Source: Meghimatium bilineatum (Eukaryota; Mollusca; Gastropoda; Stylommatophora; Philomycidae). From it: a stretch of 64,000 bases of DNA. The notes beneath the pieces were generated by a model, which had not been told where the DNA came from, searched no databases, and saw only the letters and a program-made list of their open reading frames with translations. Position 1 is the stretch's first letter; every line of letters starts with the position of its first letter. The DNA is taken from NCBI GenBank assembly GCA_034231615.1, contig CM067315.1, positions 10,067,915-10,131,914 of the forward strand. Reading direction: 5' to 3'. Of this stretch, positions 52,425 to 63,339 are shown in pieces. Both the position numbers and the translations under genes were made by a program.

Positions 52425-54698
52425 CTGAATGACAAGAAATTGTAAAGATTATATATGCATACAAGATCCTTTCTTATGTAGATGTGCATTTGTTTCTTAA
52501 ACATGAATTGCAGTATGATAGTCTTCTTCGTAGAGGTGTGCTAACACTGTCTATGTAACAGACATTCTACATGCAGTAGTTATATACAATATTGATTCAT
52601 CTATGATATTATGAAATAATATTGAGTACTGCTGAAATCATCTGCAGTAGAAGACCTATGTACAGAATTAATTAGGACTTTACAGAATTAATTAGGACTT
52701 TTAGGGCTTATTTCGCTATGTTTTTAATATTGTCATGATTTTCGTTGGTCACTATTTCTAAAAGCTAATCGCTTGTAATTCCTGTGGTTCTCAAACAAAC
52801 TGAAATATTAATTCATTTTAGGGTTTCGGTTAGGGTTAGGATAGTTGTGTTTTGACATAACTAACCCTAACACCAACCCTAAATAAATAAATATTTCAAT
52901 TATTAAATGATGAACATGAAATTTACAAACATAGACAAGGGAAATAATTAAACATGTGGTGGCGTCTACTTGTAATGTACCATCTTGAGTTGAACAAAAT
53001 TCAAGAAGCAACTCAAAAATCAAACAAAACTAAAAACTATAGATTTCAACAAAAACCATACATGCTTGACCAGTGACTACTAGTTCTCATTAACAAATAA
53101 AATTTGTGATGATTAGAACATTGTTCAATAAACAAAGGACCTATCTATATATCTATTGTTCCTTCAGCACCAAATATGGTGCATAGGACAAAAACTAGAG
53201 CTCTCCAGTTCGAGCAATGTGATACTACTGTGTGTAATTCGTGCACGTTGTTGAGACCAATAATCATACTCTCATAGATGGTTGTGCTGCGAGCAGTCTC
53301 TTTGTCTTCCTTTTTATCTTTTGCCATCTGGTACCCATTTTATTGCTTGCAGAGGCAATTTCATTAATATCAATAACAAAAAAGAAAACTATGCCTGTTT
53401 GGTCATATAAAGAGACATAACTGTTTAGAAAGACAAATAATGGAGGGAAGAGTACCTGAGAAGGGGCAGACCAAGAAGACGATTACATCGCTAGAAAATG
53501 CAAGCCACATCGCCCAAGACAGAGAGAGGTTCAGAGAGTTCATTGGGAAGACAACGTTCTGGAAGGAGTATGTCACATGACACATATCCGATATAACATA
53601 TCGATCATTTTCTTTTTATTGCTGTAAAAACATTGCTATTTGGTGTCTTCTTGTATTTGCTTGTTTCACTTAAACTCAAACATATACATGGACAGAATAA
53701 TAAAAGAAGCTCATATCAACAAAGAGAAAAACATTGCAAATAAACCTGATGAAGAACTTAATAATGAAATCAATGAACTATTATTATTTGCTGATGATCA
53801 AAGTTTAATATACAAAGATGAGGAAACTTTGCAAAAGCACATCGATGCATTACTGCTAGCATGTCAGAAGTACATGAAAGTTAATGTACAAAAAAAACAG
53901 AAGTTATGAAAATTAGCAAGTCTTCAACACCAATGAATATTACAATAGATAACATCAAAGTGAAACAAGCAAAAGAATTTAAATATCTAGGCAGCATTTT
54001 TTTCCGAAGATGGAAGACTAGACAGAGATTAGAAACAAGGTGCCAGAAAGCAAACACAGTGACTTACCAACTTTCACCATTACTTCTTCATCCAAAGATC
54101 AAGATGGAAATTAAGAAACAAATAATATCTACAATTTTTATACCAACACTGTGCTACCAATGTCAAACATGGTCTTTAACAGCTTCGCAGCAAAGAAAAA
54201 TCGTCACATGTGAAATGAAGTGTCTGAGAAAAGCTGCAATGGTTACCAAACTAGATAAAATAAGAAATGAAGAAATTAGGAAAAGAGTTGGTAAAATATC
54301 ATGTATCGAACATATTGAGAGACAGGAACTAAAATTGTTCAGTCACCTTATGAGAATGAAGCCAAACCAAATACCAATAAGAGCATATAACACAAGAATA
54401 TCCGGGTGTAAAGCCAAAGGTTGACTAAGAAAACGGTGGATAGAAAACATCAAGATAGCCTTGAACAAACATGGACTAAATGCAACCACGGCGACACATC
54501 TGGCCTTGGTACGTCAGCTTAAGCTCCCACCCCTACACTTAACGGCAAGTGTGAATGCAATCAACAATCATTCACCTGGCTGGGAAAGACAATAGACTTA
54601 ATGAATTTAATTTCTTCTCCAGTGCTTTTGTTATTTTCCTACTTTCACAGCCATATGTTAATACGAATATTACATTGGTGTTTAATAGTTGTAGTTTA

Positions 54699-54736
<38 letters not shown>

Positions 54737-57700
54737 TGGTTTTTTTAAATTTCCAAATGTTTGTTAGGTATTTGAAATCACTTGACGCCAATACAATTCT
54801 GGTAGAAATCTCTTTTGTTGCATCTCCATATTATATTTCTGCCTAAATATAGGACAAATTATCAACTGTATGGGTCCCATACTTAACTGGAAATATGTAT
54901 CACAGACTGAAAACAACAAATATACTGGGTCGTCACATGAGAATACTTACAGTCTGTGGATTCAGTTTTCCAGTCATCAAGTCAAACAAGTCACTATCAG
55001 CAATAATGATTGTTGTGTCAGCTTTGTCTGTGGAAAGATCATTTAGATGCAAAATTAAATACAATCTTATCTTTGTTTTTCTATTCTGCCATCTTGTATC
55101 CCAGTTACACAGTTTGCAAGCTATTACAGTGGAATCCTATTATAACAACTTGGTCTGGATTCACTAAATATGTATGTAATAACAGAAATTCGCTATATAC
55201 AGTACAAACAATATAGCATAAATATAATTGGGGATTGTAAAAAGTGTTGTTATAAAAGGAAATTTGTTATAAAACAATGCGCTATAGAGAGATTCCACTG
55301 TATTAGTATCAATAACAGTAAAACTTCTGTTTAACCTGTAGCAGCCCAGCTAAAAATAATGCATGCTTCCTCTGACACCCGGCCATTTCTTATGACTTCT
55401 GGTTTTTCTGTACGCATTTGTTTTTTTGGCGTAATATTTTTTATTTATGGAGTTATTAATTTCAAATTCAGAGACAATAGAGATAAATGGATGCTATGAT
55501 TTGGAGGTGTTATTTGCTTGTGTGTGTCAGTATTATGTTGTGTACAACCAAAATTGAGAATGTGGAAAACCCACACAAAGAACTTACTGCATTAAGGTCA
55601 CGGGTAGGACTAGCTGAAAAGAACACAGCTTCTCAAATTCCTCATTGTAAATTATGTCAATATTAAATATTATAAACATCTCTCTCAAACACCATACATT
55701 GATCTACAGTAACTGAAATACTAAAGCTTTAAAATTCGTCCTTTTCTGAACCATATTTATGAAGAATTCGTGAAAAATGGCAACACTATAGTTAGATATA
55801 GAAAGTTTGAATAAATTACGACTACATATTTATATCGCTGCAAAAAAACTAAGGAATAATCACTCTAGCACACACTTACTATAAGAGCATTATGGGAAAT
55901 AAACATGGACGTTTGTTGTCCATGACTACAAATAGCTACCTCAATGTAGACATTTGTCGACAGTGGGTTCCTATCGCTAGATTACATTTGCGGATATTTG
56001 TAGACTTCAGATTTCTACAGGTTACATTATTTAGGGGACATCTTCTGCATACATACTCAAACTCGAATTAGTAGATGCAGTCTGGAGAATGGAATGTGTT
56101 GTATCATAGTTTACAGCATTGCTACAATATCTGTACCTTTCAACCTGACTTCAGCACGGCGTCTGGGTCAATTTGTTGTATATGAGATGAGACAAGGCAA
56201 CTCCACATCATAACCTCCTTGGTCGTTCCTTATGACATGAATGGAAAATAAAATGCTGCTATTCTTTGTTCTCCAGCAACACATGGCCATCAGGTAACAT
56301 ATTTTGGATAAATGGTAGTGTTTTTTTAAGGACACTGAACTTATCACATGTTGACTTGAAACAAATCTAAATACTCTGAAATGCCTCTTGTTCATGGTCA
56401 TTCTTATTGGCCCTTTACCAGTAACCATGATACATTTTTCCAAGATGTTTATGTCTCTTTATATGGCCAAAAACCATCAGCTTTCTTGTTATAAAGTTGT
56501 TTAGTGGCTAACTCTCTTCCATATTTAATATTCTTAAAATTTATACAAGAAGTTATGTATGCTCATTGGTTGTACATACTGACCCTTCATTTCTGCCTCA
56601 TACAACAATGCACGTTCCACAATTGCAGTTTGTATAATTAACAACACATATTCTCTATTTTAACACTTTCCTGACTAATTTCGACGCTAGTCGAATTTCC
56701 GTTACAGAACCTTGCTGACCAAGTTCGACACTAGTCGAATGCGCTATGATAGATCAGAAAAATGGGAATGCCCATTGCAATAATGTGCTAAAAATAATGT
56801 TTTCGGGAAATTATGTTCTGTAAAAATGGCGACACGTCGGGAATAATAATATAGACATCGTAGATGATTTTTTATCAAGAAATATTGGAGATTTTGAAGG
56901 AAATATTGTATGATATATAGAAATTAATGTAAATCTAGGCCTAGCATTATGATAAGTAGCATTTTGCACTTGAAATAACTCTGGAGCTTTCAAATTCATT
57001 CAGAAAGGGCAAACAGTCGTTACAACGCATAGAAAGTTTCAAGGCTTTCTTGCGCTAGATCGATTTTATACTAAATTTTAAAGACGGCGATGTCAATGTT
57101 TGCATACACCCTCGGTAATGGTGGACAAGTACGCTCTGATTTGCTGGTGAGCAAAGAGTTAAGAAAGTGTACATACCATTAGAATTAAATTTCACGCTGC
57201 CATTTCCATTCTTGACATCCACAACCCAAACACCTTCTTGATCTCCTGGTCCTTTCACTTTGAAACTGAGCACACCATTGATCTTTTTCACAATATTGGC
57301 ACCATCCTAAAATATTCCCAATAAAAATTGTTCGTTAACACATTGTATTTAACACATTGAAGTGTGGATTTGACAAGTGTCACATGATTTATTTTAAATA
57401 CAATTGAATATAAAAATCTATGCATGCATAGTGATCAACTGAAATCATGGTTGCCAAGTTAGCCTTTTAAAAGCCTATTTTCAGAACATTTGAAATATGT
57501 GTATATATGATACATTAACCATTTGGCCATTAGTCGCTTCTATTGGTTGAACACTAGAATCTTCAAGAGTTGGTTTTTTTTCTTTACTTGTTATGCTAAG
57601 ATCCATATTCTATTTTGAATCTGCCCAGGGTTAATTTAAAACTGCAATCTTCGCATAGTTCATCCTTTCTTTTGTGTTTACATTGTAAGAATATCACAGA

Positions 57701-59999
57701 CTAAAATTTTAGGATATTTTTAAATTTGCTGAGTTCTGACATAATTTGTTTATAATGGAGGATAATGTTCATATGTAGACTGATGACACAGTTGTAGTTA
57801 TGATGAAAATATGCACAATGTAGTCAATTTTTGCGTACCATATATAACGTGGAAAGTGACATTGAAATATCTTTGTTAGATAGATCTTCCAACAACGAGC
57901 AGGAAATTCGTGGTACTAATTGTGACAACACGAACTTCACTGGATGTCATTTTTCGAGTAGAAGTTGAGAGTTGTTTAGAAAATGTTGAGCCTATACATA
58001 CTCTTAATGAAATTCTCTGATTTCATTAAGTTTTATTACATTCATTTAGTTACGTATCCAATCTAAGAGCTTTCTTGACCACCACATTTAGCTTCTATAC
58101 CTGTTTCAATGCCTTCTCAATTTCAGAAAACACAGTTGCAGATTTGAAATCTTTTTCTGTGGATGAACTTGCTGGGTTAGCTTGTAGCTGTCTCCTGCAA
58201 TAATTTTAAAATAATAAATACATAAACAAATCATTTCAAGACACCAACACATGCGCGCACACAGATACATTTCAAGACACCAACACATGCGCGCACACAG
58301 ATACATTTCAAGACCCCAACACATGCGCGCGCACAGATACATTTCAAGACCGTAACACATGCGCACGCACAGATACATTTCAAGACCGCAACACATGCGC
58401 ACGCACAGATACATTTCAAGACACCAACACATGCGCGCGCACAGATACATTTCAAGACCCCAACACATGCTCACACACAGATACATTTCAAGATCCCAAC
58501 ACATGCACATACACAGATGAATTTCAATTCCCCAACTCATGCGCACACAGATACATTTCAAGACCCCACCACATGCGCACACAGATACATTTAAAGACCT
58601 CAATGCACACGCACACACAGATACATTTCAAGACCCCAACACATGCGCACACACAGATACATTTCTCTTCTTTCATTTGCCTGGGACATGCTTATATCTG
58701 AATTTTTTTGGCTCTTCTATAAACTCTGTTTTGTAACTCATGCAGTGGTCCATAGAGTTTTTCTTCCACTATTGTTTATCTGGGCCCGTGTATCTGCTCA
58801 GCATTTCATATTCCGTGCATTCCTGAAAAATATACTCTGATATCTGAGCTACATTATCGGAATTGACAGTACAATACATCAACGGTACCAGTACTCTGTC
58901 TCTTAAATCTGATTTTGAAATGTATCTATCTGTAAACCCATAACTGTCAGGGTCGTAGGAGCAGCACATTGGATGTTTCACAATCCTCCAGCGATTTCTA
59001 TCTTCGATGATGTGGATTAGTAAGAACAAATTTTGTCGCGTCCGTTCCTTGATGTTTTCTGTCAAGGTCTTTATTTGCCTTCCTCTTCTTTTCCTTTCTT
59101 CGATGGTTCCCTGCAGTATTGTTTTTGACAAGGAATCATATCTGATACATGTCTAAACCATGCTAGTTTTCATCATTTCACTATTGAAAGCAATGGTTCT
59201 TGTACACATACAAACATCTCTCTCTATTTTATTTCTTACGTACAAATCTGTCTTAATTTGATATGTATGTATGCGGGTAATTCCCAACATTCATTGATTG
59301 TGCACTCTTAAACCCACTGAAATTTTTTAAATCTTAGATCACAAGCCCAATTACTTAAAAAGTTACTTGAGAGATTCATATGAGAAAAAAAGGATACATA
59401 ATCATGAGGTATCATCTACATACATCAGACACGTTCATGGGTGTTCAGATCTCCGCTTTAGTAAATCTCTCAAGGGTTAGGGTTAGTATATTTTTTGCAA
59501 TGAAGTTGAAATATTTTAGCCTTGTTCAATCAATCCACTCATCCCATGTGTACATCACCTGTTTTGACTTTCTGAATCATATTCATTGGAGTCCATCTCA
59601 GTATGCACACATGGTCATAAGCTTGTGATTCCAGTCAGTTTAGTGCCTGAATTATGACAATCATTTCCATCCTTAGACCATCTTCCATCCATAATTATGT
59701 AATCTCTGACCATAGATTAGAGTCTGAACATTTATGGGTCTCTGGCTATAGTTGCAACGATAATTTAGTTTAGTAAATCGATAACCAAAGTATGATTTTC
59801 CTCTCATCTTGATGTAAATAGTAGCACTATTATACTCACGATGCTGCATTTGTTTCAGGAAATCCCAGTTTGTAAAGAGACACCACAACAGCGCCACCTA
59901 ACCCCAAATTATGCTGAAGAGCAACCTTGGCATTTTTGACTTGTCTCTTTCCTGCCATTCCTCTCAACTGCCAGCACAATTCTGCACACTGGGCTAGTC
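52332..59999 (-). CDS. SCP2: Sterol carrier protein 2 / SCPx, 3' part (5 exons)
   Basis: SCPx is a peroxisomal 3-ketoacyl-CoA thiolase fused to a C-terminal SCP2 domain that binds sterols and acyl chains; it acts in branched-chain fatty acid and bile acid type side-chain oxidation. The five exons give 183 residues: the end of the thiolase ([35 protein letters not shown]), a Ser/Thr-rich linker, and the complete SCP2 domain ([66 protein letters not shown]). It ends in SKL, a consensus type 1 peroxisomal targeting signal. All phases agree. The first thiolase exons must lie right of 64000, as no catalytic thiolase motif is seen in 60000-64000. The gene converges on IPO13 across about 14 kb. Confidence 0.95.
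52801..52898. repeat. Foldback with TTAGGG-like arms
   Basis: Inverted repeat with arms of about 45 bp around a 5-base loop; left arm holds TTAGGGTTTCGGTTAGGG, right arm AACCCTAACACCAACCCTAA. It lies in the SCP2 region below the 53150 LINE piece. Confidence 0.8.
53150..53345 (-). mobile_element. LINE 3' end fragment
   Basis: Antisense [16 protein letters not shown]-like frames, [19 protein letters not shown]; same family as 35240-35570 and the small sense piece at 47300-47430 (MQELHTVASHRWNWRALDSA). Confidence 0.65.
53400..53600 (+). mobile_element. LINE 3' end fragment
   Basis: Sense frame [18 protein letters not shown], then [22 protein letters not shown] and stop. It precedes the larger LINE remnant at 53690. 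Confidence 0.68.
53690..54597 (+). mobile_element. LINE remnant: RT FADD box to 3' end
   Basis: Reads [20 protein letters not shown] (RT catalytic box), frameshift near 53907, then [60 protein letters not shown] and, after a [21 protein letters not shown]. Ends GACAATAGAC. Antisense to SCP2, in its last intron. Confidence 0.85.
54951..55027 (-). CDS. SCP2: SCP2 domain exon 3
   Basis: Minus-strand acceptor TCTTTCCACAG, donor GTAAGT. With the carried-over base it reads [20 protein letters not shown] then KLNPQT, equivalent to KKADCTITMADSDFLALMTG. Phase 0 at its end. Confidence 0.95.
55125..55302. mobile_element. MITE with GGAATCCC ends, copy 2
   Basis: Begins CAGTGGAATCCTATTATAAC and ends TATAGAGAGATTCCACTG, giving imperfect inverted termini CAGTGGAATC. 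Lies in an SCP2 intron, 100 bp upstream of the 54951-55027 exon. Confidence 0.75.
55332..55545 (+). repeat. Dispersed repeat R4
   Basis: Second copy of R4, in an SCP2 intron. A separate shared block (TGTTGTCCATGACTACAAAT) links 32755-32930 with 55815-55985, so larger pieces of one element may be represented. Confidence 0.7.
56040..56280 (+). repeat. Dispersed repeat R2
   Basis: TGCATACATACTCAAACTCG, AGTCTGGAGAATGGAATGTG, CATCATAACCTCCTTGGTCG, TGCTGCTATTCTTTGTTCTC. In an SCP2 intron. Confidence 0.68.
56664..57158. mobile_element. piggyBac-like MITE, 495 bp, in SCP2 intron
   Basis: Flanked by TTAA at 56660-56663 and 57159-57162. Ends CACTTTCCTGAC and, inverted, CTCTTTGCTCAC, 9 of 12 equal. 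Subterminal TTCGACGCTAGTCGAA and TTCGACACTAGTCGAA repeats. Its right TTAA lies 14 bp from the donor of the 57177-57306 exon. Confidence 0.6.
57177..57306 (-). CDS. SCP2: SCP2 domain exon 2
   Basis: Minus-strand acceptor GAATATTTTAG, donor GTATGT; 43 codons plus one base. Reads [20 protein letters not shown], then [18 protein letters not shown], matching vertebrate VKKIGGIFAFKVKDGPG and [12 protein letters not shown]. Confidence 0.96.
57310..58090. other. SCP2 intron, no recognised feature
   Basis: AT-rich, no repeat or transposon remnant that I can support. It is the least disturbed intron of the gene in this window. Confidence 0.5.
58101..58194 (-). CDS. SCP2: SCP2 linker and domain-start exon
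   Basis: Minus-strand acceptor TAATTATTGCAG, donor GTATAG. One base completes Ser, then 31 codons: [20 protein letters not shown] and [11 protein letters not shown]. Corresponds to the vertebrate linker TSSASDGFKANLVFKEIEKKL. A 36-bp CA/CG-rich array lies about 45 bp upstream of its acceptor. Confidence 0.94.
58239..58665. repeat. 36-bp CA/CG-rich minisatellite, about 12 units
   Basis: Unit AACACATGCGCGCACACAGA plus TACATTTCAAGACACC. It lies in the SCP2 intron, close to the acceptor of the 58101-58194 exon. Much of the unit alternates purine and pyrimidine. The antisense Cys-rich reading frame is a by-product of the 36-bp period. Confidence 0.93.
58915..59280 (-). mobile_element. LINE 3' remnant in SCP2 intron
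   Basis: Antisense [52 protein letters not shown]; same family as 51785-52195. Confidence 0.75.
59650..59839 (-). mobile_element. LINE C-terminal fragment (copy 2) ending at the SCP2 donor
   Basis: Antisense [20 protein letters not shown] then [11 protein letters not shown]. The similarity to 43262-43455 ends exactly at the exon border, TATACTCAC against TATACTCGC, so the intron's GTGAGTATA is part of the repeat. Confidence 0.75.
59840..59999 (-). CDS. SCP2: SCP2 exon with thiolase C-terminus
   Basis: On the minus strand: acceptor GACTTTCAG, donor GTGAGTATA. Reads (G)[19 protein letters not shown], then [11 protein letters not shown], and ends [11 protein letters not shown] plus two bases. 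Nearly identical to SCPx, except that the Met which starts the short vertebrate pre-SCP2 (KMGFPE) is Leu here. The donor bases are the end of a dispersed LINE fragment. Confidence 0.95.
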
Positions 60000-60102
60000 C
60001 TGAAAGTCAAATTAATATATGGTAAAATGCTGTAAAACTGACTGCCAATAGTAAACATTAAAACTGAAAACATGTATGGCAGCTTAATTTCTTAAAATTA
60101 TA

Positions 60103-60265
60103 CAGTGGGGTATTGTTATAGCGCATATGTTTATAACATATTCCCTATTTAAAAATACTTTCAAAATCTCTCATTATTTTTATTCTTTATTTTATATAAT
60201 TGTATATGGTGAATATTCTATTATGACAAATATTTCACCAGTCCAGATCAATTTGTTACAATGTG
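60103..60265. mobile_element. MITE with GGAATCCC ends, diverged copy
   Basis: Begins CAGTGGGGTATTGTTATAGC and contains TATTCTATTATGACAAAT and CCAGTCCAGATCAATTTGTT; a degenerate inverted-orientation relative of 34723-34902. A still shorter piece is at 51666-51760. Confidence 0.5.
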
Positions 60266-60714
60266 TAAAGTTCTATGTTTATCGATAGGTATCTATCAAG
60301 CATGAGTTATGCAAAGCAATCTTACATGTGACATTATATAAATTATATGATTTTTAAATGTAAAATGAACTTACAAACAATTTATAATTTTGTGTGCTGA
60401 AAGATGGATGTGCTGAAAGATGGAAATATTTAAGATTTGCAGTAAACTAGCACATCTTGCAAATGCTCAATCACAAGAAAAATTTCAACTGGTTAATAAC
60501 TGGAATAACAAAAAACATAACTTCTTGCCAAAGATTGGAGTACAGACTTCAGCAATCTGAAGTAACAGAAAAAAAATTACTAATTTACTTTGGTGCTCCA
60601 ATGTGGATGTCATATTTGGAAATAAAGCTGTGAGCTATATTTTATTTCAATCTTCATTTATACAGTAGTACAGACTTTTATTACTCCAAATACTTTTATT
60701 ATTTGTATTTTGGC

Positions 60715-61075
60715 CAAAGTAGATAAAATGAGAAATGATTAAATCAGGAGAAGAATTGGTATAAAACCATGCACTGAATACATCGAGAAACAAAAATAAA
60801 ATGGTTTGGACACCATATGAGAATAAAACATAACCAACTACTGACAAGAACATATAACATAGAAGATCCGGATACAAGGTCAGAGGAAGATCTATAAAAT
60901 GATGGATAGATTATATCAAGACAACCCTGAACAAATATGGATTCAATGCAGACAAGGTGGCATATCTGGTCTTGGATAGACAACTAAAGCTCCCAGTCAC
61001 CACCCCTACGCTTAACGGCAGGTGTGGATATTATGACAATCATTCCACAAGACAGACTTGTATTGGATTTAATTT
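60715..61075 (+). mobile_element. LINE 3' remnant, same family as 53690-54597
   Basis: Decayed frames: CTEYIEKQK-like, KWFGHHMRIKHNQL, IKWWIDYIKTTLNKYGFNAD, then the TACGCTTAACGGCAGGTGTG end block. Several stops. Confidence 0.75.
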
Positions 61076-61079
61076 ATGG

Positions 61080-62200
61080 CACAATAAATTCCCTACGTCT
61101 TGCTAGTTAGATATTGTAATTGGAATCACCTCTGCAGCTATAAGTGACCATACACTGGAAATAGCTATGTGATTGCAGCACATCAACTGTATTCACAGAG
61201 CTTGTGATCACTACTGTATGGAGCGCATGCATAATAAATTAATATTGTATTATGTTGGTTTCCCCGTGCAGTCTATTGGTGCAATCACTACCAGAACTGA
61301 GAAATTGAAATGTCCACTGGTTGAATGAAAGTTAAGGAATATAATATATATATATATATCAATATGTAAATTATTTTGATATCAAATTAATTCGAAAAAA
61401 ATTCATAACTTTTTCAGAGTTGCAGTATCATTGAATTGCAATTTTTAAGGGCTATCTAACTACATAATTACTTATGTAGCACTATTTTGAAACTATATAA
61501 TATTAGTAATATAGTAGAGTAGGCTAGAGACAGTTCAGACACAATCATTCAATCAATAATAGTAATATAAACATTAAAACAGACAGTTTTGAGACAATTC
61601 AGACAATAATAATAGTATTAATAGTAAACAATCTGATTTAAAACTGATTGGTTTCCTTAATAGATGTTTTAACGTCACTGTTCAAGTAAACATAGTTCAT
61701 CGCCGGCGATGGTTTGTTATTGATTGATCATGTGCACATCTACACTTGAGTAGGCCCTAATTTGTCGACTAAAATTAAATTAACTTAAACTAGCTTTTTT
61801 AACTTAGTGACACGTCGGTAGTTTAAAATTTCGTCTAATAACACTTATGCCTGAACAAAATCGAAATATTAAATTTTGCTAACGTATTTTCTATCCAGTA
61901 AACTGAATATCCATAACTTAAGCCGGCAAACCTGTAGGTAGGAGTGTACTTTGGTTCTTGAGCACGAGAGTCGAGATAAAGTTATTGTAAAAATATATAT
62001 GTAAACATCCAGAACAGGAGAGCACGTTTTTTTGTGAAAAAGTTTACAATCAGACTATACAAGCAGACTGATTGGTTGTCCATCACAACTGATGATCATC
62101 ATTTATTACACACACTTTTGAAATTGTAAAGGTCCCATAGCATCTGCCGTCGGGGCAGCAACTATTAGGTTTCAAAAGGTGGATAGATATCCTTCCTTCC
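61080..62200. other. SCP2 intron, no recognised gene
   Basis: AT-rich intron sequence. One 14-bp perfect palindrome CATCGCCGGCGATG lies at 61698-61711, with CG dinucleotides that are rare around it. No thiolase exon is visible. Confidence 0.45.
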
Positions 62201-62261
62201 CTAACACAGGTACTCATTTACAGCTGAGTCGACTGGAGGAGTGGTCGTGTCAAGTGAGAAA

Positions 62262-62371
62262 TCACAACCCGGACTTTTTTTTTTAAATATCCGGACGTGG
62301 TTTCGAACCTGGCACGCTGTAACCAGATGATAGCAAGCAAGCTCACTATCCACTAGGCTACCGCGCTCCCC
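62262..62371 (-). mobile_element. tRNA-derived SINE head
   Basis: Minus strand shows an RNA polymerase III A box TAGCCTAGTGG (62350-62360) and B box GGTTCGAAACC (62299-62309) at tRNA-like spacing, after GGGGAGCGCGG. Arms do not give a full cloverleaf, so a SINE rather than a tRNA gene. Confidence 0.75.
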
Positions 62372-62639
62372 AATTTGAAATTGTATACGAGTTATTTTAT
62401 TATTAGGGAGGTCATGGTGAATGATTACCAGAGCCACGACTCCCACTATTTTTCGATGACTGTAACGTTCTAATATAACCAAATTGGACAAATGTCCCCG
62501 GTTGATTGCAACGTACCTCGCCATAAGAGGTCAATATGATCTGCAACAATCGTGTCATGTCTTTCAACCTCCAAAATATCTTATTTTTATTTCCTTAAAT
62601 AATTTTATTTCTTCATACGAATTGTTCTTCTTCTTCTTT

Positions 62640-63300
62640 CCTTCCTCTTTTACCCTTTACGGGTGTCGAGGGAGATACAATGTTCTTGCTTTTGTGGCAG
62701 CTTCAGATAATGTTATTTGATGTTCGTGTAATGTCTCTTTGATGTTGTCCGTCGATCCAGCGTACTCTAGGTCTACCCTTGGCTCTTCTTTCTGCTTCTC
62801 CTCTCTATGCTCTATAAACTAATGAATCACACGGCATTCTTTCCAGATGACCAAACCTTTGCATCTGTTGGTTTTGTATGTATTGTAGAATTGATATGAC
62901 ACTCACTCTTTCTCTTATAACATCGTTTCTAATTCTGTGTCTTCTGGTCACTCCTGTGGCTTTTCTCAGACATCTCATCTCTTGTAACCAGTTGTCTCTT
63001 ATGTTTTGTTGTTAAGGACCATGTTTGACATTGGTAGCACAGGGTTGGAATGACGATACTTTGGATAAGATGTTTTTTTTTTTTACATTGTTAGAATTAT
63101 TGTTAGAACTTCTTTATTTGTTCTCTTTTCTTTCCATGATGTTCTCCGTATTCTTCAATATATCCACATCTAAACGGCATCAATTCTGTCTCGTAGTAGT
63201 TTGTTTATTGTCCATGTTTCAGAGCCATACATTAATATTGAAAAGATGTAGCATTTTATAATTCTCATATTTAGCTTGTTTGTACTTTGTTTAGAAGTTA
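62640..63300 (-). mobile_element. LINE remnant
   Basis: Antisense decayed frames INILMYGSETWTINKLLRDR, RRTSWKEKRTNKEVL and, near 62700, KETLHEHQITLSEAATKA. Same family as 10330-10620 and 23700-24270. Confidence 0.65.
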
Positions 63301-63339
63301 ATATTTTCCTCATGTCATTGAAAGTACTTCAAATCTACC

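Noticed and set aside
52820-52885. Interstitial telomere repeat
   Set aside because: TTAGGG-like runs occur only as arms of an inverted repeat that has a homologous copy at 41057; a dispersed foldback explains it better.
58106-58618. Cys-rich antisense frame that looks like a secreted repeat protein
   Set aside because: It is the 36-bp minisatellite read in one frame, overlapping an SCP2 exon in the wrong phase.
62262-62371. tRNA gene
   Set aside because: A and B boxes are present, but the acceptor and anticodon stems do not pair well; a tRNA-derived SINE is more likely.
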